From assembly GCF_025094135.1 (NCBI RefSeq), contig NW_026252366.1:62001-126000 (forward strand): a stretch of 64,000 nucleotides of DNA. The letters run 5' to 3'. The DNA is from Mucor mucedo (lineage: Eukaryota > Mucoromycota > Mucoromycetes > Mucorales > Mucoraceae). Both the position numbers and the translations under genes were made by a program. Below are positions 57,817 through 64,000 of the stretch, in pieces. How positions within the stretch are numbered: position 1 is the stretch's first letter; every line of letters starts with the position of its first letter. The notes under the pieces are model-generated. The model saw nothing but the letters and a program-made list of their open reading frames with translations, was not told the origin of the DNA and searched no databases.

Positions 57817-58171
57817 ATCTGAACTGAAACATCCCTCTACCCGTTTCGTACCTTTTTTTTTTTTATATATATATATATTTTTTTTTTCTTTCTTTTTTTT
57901 GCATGTATATCTTTTTCCGAGGTAAAACCACTTTTTTTTTTTTTTTTTTATCCCCCATTATACCCTCTCTCTTTTTTTAATAGTAGATTTGTCTCATATT
58001 TCATCATTCTATATTTTCCATCCTTTTTTTCCTTTTCATGTCTCAAAATATAATACATCTATTTAATAAAGCAAAAAAAAAAAAAAGAAAAAGAAAAAAA
58101 AAATAAACAAATATACATCTTTTTTTTCTTTTTTTTTTTTTATATTAACATAAAGAAAAAAAAAAAAGGTC
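57817..58171. other. intergenic, poly-T/A
   Basis: 3' of the WC-2-like gene and upstream of the second cyclin. Consists largely of T- and A-tracts; no gene. Confidence 0.5.
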
Positions 58172-59024
58172 ATGGATGAAGCCATACTTGCAGATATTCT
58201 GGACATGATTCATCGTCCTGTCAGTTCAGAACTACTTTCTCACGTAACTACGCAGGCGTCGTTAGTGATTCCTTGTCAACCCAGTGTCACAAACAACAGC
58301 AGTAGCTTGGGTCATAGTAAATACGGTCCACTTCCTTCTTTAGCCTCCTTTATCGGATTTCTCGTCAAACGATCCTCCGTACGTACGGGTACCCTCTTGG
58401 GTTCACTTGTCTTCTTTCAACGACTTCAACAGACACTTTCTACCATCGCTAAAGGGATGCCATGCACTTCTCATCGTATCTTTTTAGCAACCCTGATTGT
58501 CACTTCCAAGGCCTTGCATGACACCTCACCGAAAAACAAACATTGGGCGAAATATGCAGCTTATTTTACACTATCCGAAATCAATCTGATGGAAAAGCAA
58601 TTGCTTTCTCTCATGGTGAGTAACAACAAAAAAAAGTTGAAAAGAGAGAGAGAATCTAAGTATGATTTTTTTTTTGTCGCAAATCATGTAGAATTATCAT
58701 GTCTCCATCTCTCCTGCAGAGTTATCAAATGCTTATTATCGTTACAAGTCAACTTCTACTATCCCTATCGTTATTAAAAGACCGGAAGCTGCAGCGGCTC
58801 TCCATGATGCAGATATCCCTACGTATGCCGCCATGTATTCTGGACAACCGGGTCTCATCAATGATTCCTGCGGATCCTTGTCTTCCGTCGATTCCGTCGC
58901 TACCCAAGATGATCAAGATGCTACCGTAAATTATTACAAGACCGATGAACCTCCTAAAGCTCATTGTCGACAACGCAATCCACCCATGATTGAAGCCAGT
59001 TATAATCCATTTCTGCGTCATTAA
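58172..59024 (+). CDS. second Pcl/Pho80-type cyclin
   Basis: Two exons. Exon 1 (58172 to about 58615) starts MDEAILADILDMIHRPVSSE and carries a cyclin box: SLASFIGFLVKRSSVRTGTL, LGSLVFFQRLQQTLSTIAKG, SHRIFLATLIVTSKALHDTS and LSEINLMEKQLLSLM. After gtgagt...tgtag, exon 2 gives NYHVSISPAELSNAYYRYKS, then a Ser/Asp-rich tail to 59024 (IEASYNPFLRH). About 255 residues, longer than the paralogue at 48927. Same family and likely the same kind of Cdk partner. Confidence 0.85.
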
Positions 59025-59340
59025 TTTTTTTTTTTCTTCTTACCAAACGTCGGGGTTCCGCCGCCCCCCCCCCCGACACATGCATGTTTTTTTTTGTTGA
59101 TCAAAAAAAAGGCTCTTTCATAATAAATAAATATAAATAAACGAAATTTTAATTTGAACTACATATAAAAAGATTAAGTCTGACATTTTGTCATACAATC
59201 TTTTTTTTTTTTTGGATGACTCATGGTAGAAAGAAATACACAAAAAAAAAAAAAAAAAACGGGGACATTTTTAATTGGTTTAAAAAAAAAAAAAGAAGCT
59301 ATGGTCCTTTATACGCGAGCGTATGGGAGGAGGTTTTTTT
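59025..59340. other. intergenic, poly-A/T
   Basis: Convergent 3' flanks; C-run at about 59064-59074 and several A runs. No gene recognised. Confidence 0.5.
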
Positions 59341-60612
59341 TTAGAGAGGACGTTGATATTCGTTATAGACAAAGATGGTAATGACGGCAGACATGGCTAT
59401 ATATAAAAAAAAAAAATAGTGGGAGGAAGTGTTTAAGTCAGAGAGTAGAAAAAAATGCATCAAAAAAAAAGGAGTTACCGAAAAGCATATCCCATCGCTC
59501 AATTGCAAAGGTCCAAAAATTGATGGATTTTTCGGGTTCTTGGGAATCGATCCGATAAGAATTTACAAATCCATTCTTGTAACCCACGACTAAAATAAGA
59601 GAAAAGGGGATGATCCCCCGCGTTTAATTATTCATAATAAACAAAACAAAAAAAAAAAGATCGATCTTACAGATATAATTCTTATCCCAGAAATGAACAG
59701 TGCCTACAACCTTATAAAAAAAAAATTGTGAGATAAAAATAAGGGGGGGGGGGTGAAGCGTGATTAAATAGTAGTTTTTACCCTTGAATCACCATATTCA
59801 TTACGTATGGGAGCAATGGCCATTTCCAATTCCCAAAAGGGAGGGAAATGAAGTCTTCTGATTTCCTTTTCTTCATCAGACATATCTGATAAAACATGAT
59901 CCAACCAACGGTCAATCTTTCCCAGTAACGATGTTTCCACTTTATCCGTCCCACGTTTATAAATATACACATGGTTGAATTCTGTCCACAACGCCAAGAT
60001 CGTACCTTCTTCATTCAATTGAACACCCATGATATCTGCATCCACCGATTTATAAGGCTGCCAATAATAATATTCTGCTAGTACCGTCTGTTTATTGTCA
60101 TTCGAGTACAAACGTTCGCTTTCAGAGGGAATCCTTTTCAACATGTCCATGTTTTCCGTATAATCCAACGTGATGAATTTATTCTTGAGGAATGGAAAGA
60201 CAATTGTTTTTAAATCAGAAGAGACCGTCGCGTGCAATTGTGGCATGGAAGTACGTAGTTCGATATTCTTGTAATTGGAAATATCGGCGAAACCGCCATA
60301 ATCAATCATTTCCTCTGTATTGATCACTGGGTACTTTTTTTTTTTTAATAGAGTTAGTGTCTCCCCTCCCCTAGCAATGAAACTTTTTTTTTTTTTTGGC
60401 TTATTTTAATACTTTGGATTCGGCTTTTTCTCGTTCAATCCAAGTCGTCGCTCGTTGATTTTCGCTGGTTGTCATGGTAATGTTATCTGCAATTGTGATA
60501 TTGACATAAAATGTCGAGGTGGTTCGATGCACACTGAGTGTGAAAACTCGATAGGTGTCATTTCTTTTTTTATTTATCAGATCAGATTAGTTTTTTTTTT
60601 TTTTTGCATGAA

Positions 60613-60647
<35 letters not shown>

Positions 60648-61734
60648 CTAAATTTGCACACGTAAAACTTACATGTGTGAATATAATCTTGAAAAAAGAG
60701 TTGCATATTCCTCTGTAGATGCAGGTTGTGACCATTCTAATTCAGATGATATCAATAAAAAAAAAAAAAAAAGGGTAAGCTGTCAAAGTCTTTTTTTTTT
60801 TTTACCCTGGATAGCTCTTCCATGTTGTACTGTATCCAAGGTGATATCTTGAGCATTATCTGAATGAGGTGGTTCTATTAAAGTGGAAGGTAAAGTCATG
60901 ATATGAAATTCAACAAGATCTGGATCCCTAAGAATATGAATGTCAGCCTCCCCTCTCTTTTTTTTTTTTTTTATAAAAAAAAACAAGAAATACCTAGAAA
61001 AGATAATGGAATCGTATTCGAGCGAGATAGAATCAACCCAGATCGTGCCAGGTAATTTAATATCCTTGTATTCGAATACATGATCTACTGTATAATAAAC
61101 TCTGACAAAATGAAACGAATGATCGTTTTCCACATGATGATACAACACACCAAAATGCCAAGTTGTACTATTCTTTCGTTCGGATACTTTGGATATTTGA
61201 CCTCTCAACGTATGTTCAAAACAAGGTTCCCAACCTAAATTTCTTTTTAATTTTTAATGGTCGTTCGTCTATTTAGATTTTCGATATCGATGGAATTCCC
61301 CTTTTTTTTTTTTTTTTACCGTCGGATTCGAGTAACTCTCGTTCTGATTGTAAATTCGAAATGGGTTTTTTATATTGTTTTATCACGCCTAGAAATACAA
61401 TGGAGGAGGGGAGGGTGTTAAAAAAAAAAGGGGATCGTCCTTTTTTATATATAAAAAGGGGGGGGGGAAACTTGTACATGCCTTGCACACCTAATTTCAA
61501 ATTATGAATGCCTATAAAAGGTTCATGGGTAGGTTGTTGAAATTGCATGCTCGTGAGGTAAATCCATGGTCCTACAGTGGTCAAGATGACCTGATCTGGG
61601 TTTCGAAATAGTGGTCCGTTAGACGTGTAGATCGTTTTTGGGTGTGGGTAAGGGACGTCTTGGGATAAGATGGCCAGGTAAATAACGACCAGACCACATG
61701 CCAGCATGATCAATGATCCCCATTGCATGTTCAT
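59341..61734 (-). CDS. unknown membrane protein with N- and C-terminal spans and a propeller-like body
   Basis: Reconstructed from about nine exons. Start MNMQWGSLIMLACGLVVIYL, an N-terminal membrane anchor. Ordered segments follow: NPDQVILTTVGPWIYLTSMQ, GWEPCFEHTLRGQISKVSER, DPDLVEFHIMTLPSTLIEPP, EWSQPASTEEYATLFSRLYS, NDTYRVFTLSVHRTTSTFYV, EREKAESKYPVINTEEMIDY, ATVSSDLKTIVFPFLKNKFI, VGTVHFWDKNYIVGYKNGFV and a C-terminal span AMSAVITIFVYNEY. Beta-rich blades such as FHFVRVYYTVDHVFEYKDIK suggest a propeller, and several NxS/T sites fit a lumenal or extracellular face. I do not recognise the family. The second exon boundary has both a GT and a GC donor option. No enzyme motif seen. Confidence 0.6.
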
Positions 61735-62146
61735 CAATACAGAATAAAAAATAATAACAATAAAAAAAAAAAAACGACGTAATCCCTTTCCCCGCGCCTC
61801 CCCGCCGCCCTCTCCAAATTTTTAATTCCTGTTTGCAAGGCTAGATACACTGCTCGAGTTTTTTTTTATAATATATGAAATATGCATGACAAGGTGGCGG
61901 GGTAGGAGGGTTTAATTATGCGTGAATGACGTACGCTTTTAAAGAGTGTTGGTGAAATCCTGTTTTACACCGTTGACGAAACCCATCACTATGCATATGA
62001 AAAGGGGTTCCTGTTCCAGTTGAGTGAGGCAATTTATCGCGAAATGCATAACTGGTTTAAAGTATTTATTGTGATCAAAAGCTTTAGAGTGATAACACTT
62101 TCAGATAAATGTTAAGCCAATATTTTCTTGGTGTAAGCCTCTTTTT
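61735..62146. other. intergenic
   Basis: Upstream of the membrane protein gene and 3' flank of the next minus-strand gene. No gene recognised. Confidence 0.5.
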
Positions 62147-62899
62147 TTATGGCTTTGCGGTTTCGCACGTCAACGATATAATTCCAGTTTTCAGGTCTTG
62201 AAAAGAAGAAAAGGTCTTTTTCGTATTCGATATAAATTGACAAAATGAGGTCAGTGAAGGTACCGACAAGACGTTGTTTAATGGATTAGAAAAGAACACC
62301 AAGCATTTCTCGGACCAATAGCTACATTGGATTTTTCGTAGAAAGAAATCATCCTCTTCATCAAACTGTCCCCAATCCAGGCTATCTTGTAGAGAGATAA
62401 TTAGAACTGTGGGTGAAATGTGTCTTTCTTCATAAACCAGTAAACAGCGTTTAATTGTTTCTCCCATTGTAACGTGGTCTACTATCTCTTGGACTACGAC
62501 AAGCACTGGTCCCCATTTATCACTGATTTCGTTTTTCGAGACGTATAACGTATACATGTTTTTATCAGTAGTAGTAGTAGTTGCAAATGACTCTATTGGA
62601 GCGACCGTATAAGTGTCTACTGGAATATTTTCATCTATAAAGTAAAAAGCATTGAGAATTAGACAGATAAAATATAGTACTGAATAGTAGCTTTGGATAC
62701 TCTCAGTACCAACTAAAGCACGGACGATCATATTTATAATAGAAGGGTCTTCAAGTAATGACTTGGTTATGATATCGTGTGGGGGTTGCCACTTGAAAGG
62801 AAGCTTGAAGTCTTTTTTTTTTGCAACATGATGAGTTAAAAATTAAAATGAGATAAGCTACGTTGTAGGCTGAATCAACTTACATTTTTGACTGGCCAT
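62147..62899 (-). CDS. unrecognised protein (about 200 aa), probably three exons
   Basis: The long frame 62147-62731 is extended upstream: exon 1 (62884-62899) encodes MASQK plus one base, then an intron from gtaagt to an AG near 62813 leads to FKLPFKWQPPHDIITKSLLE, in frame with MIVRALVGTES. Within the long frame, a 66-nt in-frame stretch (about 62638-62703) begins gtatcc and ends tttatag, with a CTAAT branch-like site. It is best read as an intron, which removes a spurious hydrophobic segment and gives ALVGTENENIPVDTYTVAPI. Later sequence: NEISDKWGPVLVVVQEIVDH, EERHISPTVLIISLQDSLDW, DDFFLRKIQCSYWSEKCLVF and SFQDLKTGIISLTCETAKP. No family recognised. Confidence 0.55.
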
Positions 62900-63673
62900 T
62901 GTAGTTAGATATGTACAAAGAAAAAAAAAAAAAGCAGAAAAAGATTTTATATTAAAGTGAGCGTTTTTTTTTTCTAGTGCAAAGATAAAGTGAGGTTATT
63001 TTCTAAGTGCAAAGATAAAGTGAGTGAGTGTTGAGGGGTAGCTTAAATGAGCTATTTGCTCCTGTATACCCTATTTCATTGAAACCAAGTGTCCAGACAG
63101 TTCTGATAAATTTTTTTTTAAAAAGTTAGTGGGAACGGGGCTGTCAATCTAACTACAATTAGCTACATAACAGAGTGGCCCATCATACACATGATCGCAT
63201 TTTTGAAACTAATTCGTATATTTTGTTTATGACACGTTCATGGGGTCCCAAATTTTTTTATACCCAAGTGATTTCCCTAGTCGTCTTCATCAATCCCACC
63301 TACTTTTTGAGTTTTGTAAATCATACAGCCGTGTCACCATCATCACCTGACTTTTTCTAAATGTACACATTGGTTTACTGATGTAATGATACATAGTGTT
63401 GTCACTAACTCTTATTGTTTAATCATGTCCTTTTTTTTCCGGATTGGCTATCGAACGGTTTAAAGTGACATAAGCAATATAGGCCCTTTTTCTCTCTGTT
63501 TTATACTCCTCACCCAATTTTTTTATTTATGTGTTAAAAAAAAAAAAAAAAGGGTTGTATGCAATAGCACACATTACCCAATGCGTGACTTGATGTTTCT
63601 TTGTTTAATTTGTTGGTTGGTCTCTATTTTTTTTTTTTTTTTTCCTCTTTTTTGAATTTAAACTTGTTAAATA
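62900..63673. other. divergent intergenic region
   Basis: Holds upstream sequence of the unknown gene (minus) and of the TBC gene (plus). Contains a 19-bp direct repeat (62976-63024). A 61-codon plus frame at 63175 is not supported. Confidence 0.45.
62976..63024. repeat. 19-bp direct repeat with GATA cores
   Basis: AGTGCAAAGATAAAGTGAG occurs twice with a 30-bp period, about 75-125 bp upstream of the ATG at 62899. Each copy contains AGATAA, the binding core of GATA factors. Confidence 0.8.
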
Positions 63674-64000
63674 ATGCATGGTTTAAGAATGGGAGTTAGA
63701 ATGTCGGTTGGTATGACGGGACGTTAAACAATGTCAATGAAGAAAAAAGTTGTTCATGTGTATATATATTTCCTCCCCAGCTAGAAGCATGCGCCGAGTA
63801 CAACAAACAGAAGATATACTCGACGCCATGGCAAAGAATGATTTAGATGAACTTAAAAAGCTAGCTAAATGTCCCGAAGGCTTTGTAGATGATAAACTTC
63901 GACAATATGTTTGGTAGGTTGGTAAATTTTTTTTTTGTAACTAAAACTACCTTGTCTTTTTCCTCCACCCACTTTTCATATAAAAACAAAAAGAAAAAGA
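63674..64000 (+). CDS. TBC1D20/Gyp8-type RabGAP, 5' part (runs off the window)
   Basis: Exon 1 (63674-63710) gives MHGLRMGVRMSV plus one base. A 69-nt intron (gtatga to ccccag, 63711-63779) leads to exon 2 (63780-63913): ARSMRRVQQTEDILDAMAKN and DLDELKKLAKCPEGFVDDKL RQYVW. The D-L-R-x-x-V-W pattern and the short helix before it match the N-terminal edge of the TBC domain in TBC1D20/Gyp8, GAPs for Rab1/Ypt1. The exon ends at gtaggt, and the catalytic Arg/Gln fingers lie beyond the window. Confidence 0.7.

Overview
The window is nuclear DNA from a filamentous fungus, most likely an early-diverging mould of the Mucoromycota (Mucorales-like). The evidence is AT-rich sequence full of long poly-A/poly-T tracts, small GT-AG introns (mostly about 50-80 nt), and fungal proteins such as Mdm10, Csm1/Pcs1 monopolin, Pho80/Pcl cyclins and a white-collar-2-type GATA factor. 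A carotenoid-oxygenase-family protein also fits a trisporoid-making lineage. No rRNA, CRISPR or bacterial operon structure was seen, and no tRNA was found by eye.

Layout. 0-10 kb: a small secreted peptide, a repeat-built CsbD-tailed hydrophilin, a VAMP7-type R-SNARE, an ankyrin protein, then about 3 kb without genes. 10-25 kb: an orphan gene, RCE1 (with an apparent frameshift) divergent from MDM10, CCT-alpha (TCP1), a PKA catalytic subunit, a rhomboid protease and a carotenoid-oxygenase-like protein lacking most iron ligands. 25-27 kb: intergenic DNA holding a decayed unknown gene. 27-45 kb: a dense housekeeping block with NDC1 nucleoporin, SEC12, a 76-aa membrane protein, SPC25, RPL18, SET/NAP, TOM70, VPS55, a Bud4/anillin-like protein and UBC12. 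45-49 kb: repeat-rich DNA with a diverged repeat copy that is inverted relative to one at 36.3 kb. 49-64 kb: two Pcl/Pho80-type cyclins, thymidylate synthase, a monopolin subunit, an orphan disordered protein, a WC-2-like photoreceptor/GATA factor, a membrane-anchored protein of unknown role, another unknown gene and the start of a TBC1D20/Gyp8-type RabGAP.

The genes are not a dedicated cluster. They are ordinary eukaryotic cell-biology genes, with local themes of ER/Golgi/vacuole trafficking (SEC12, VPS55, VAMP7, TBC), mitochondrial biogenesis (MDM10, TOM70) and chromosome segregation (SPC25, CSM1). Most genes are spliced, and exon joins below were checked by hand for reading frame.

The most striking observation is in VPS55. 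A continuous conserved reading frame requires a single-nucleotide exon (position 39858) between two introns of ordinary size, 59 and 66 nt. Other points of interest are the oxygenase-family protein that keeps only one of four iron-binding histidines, the anillin-like protein that stops where a PH domain would be expected, and the repeat and relic structures between genes.
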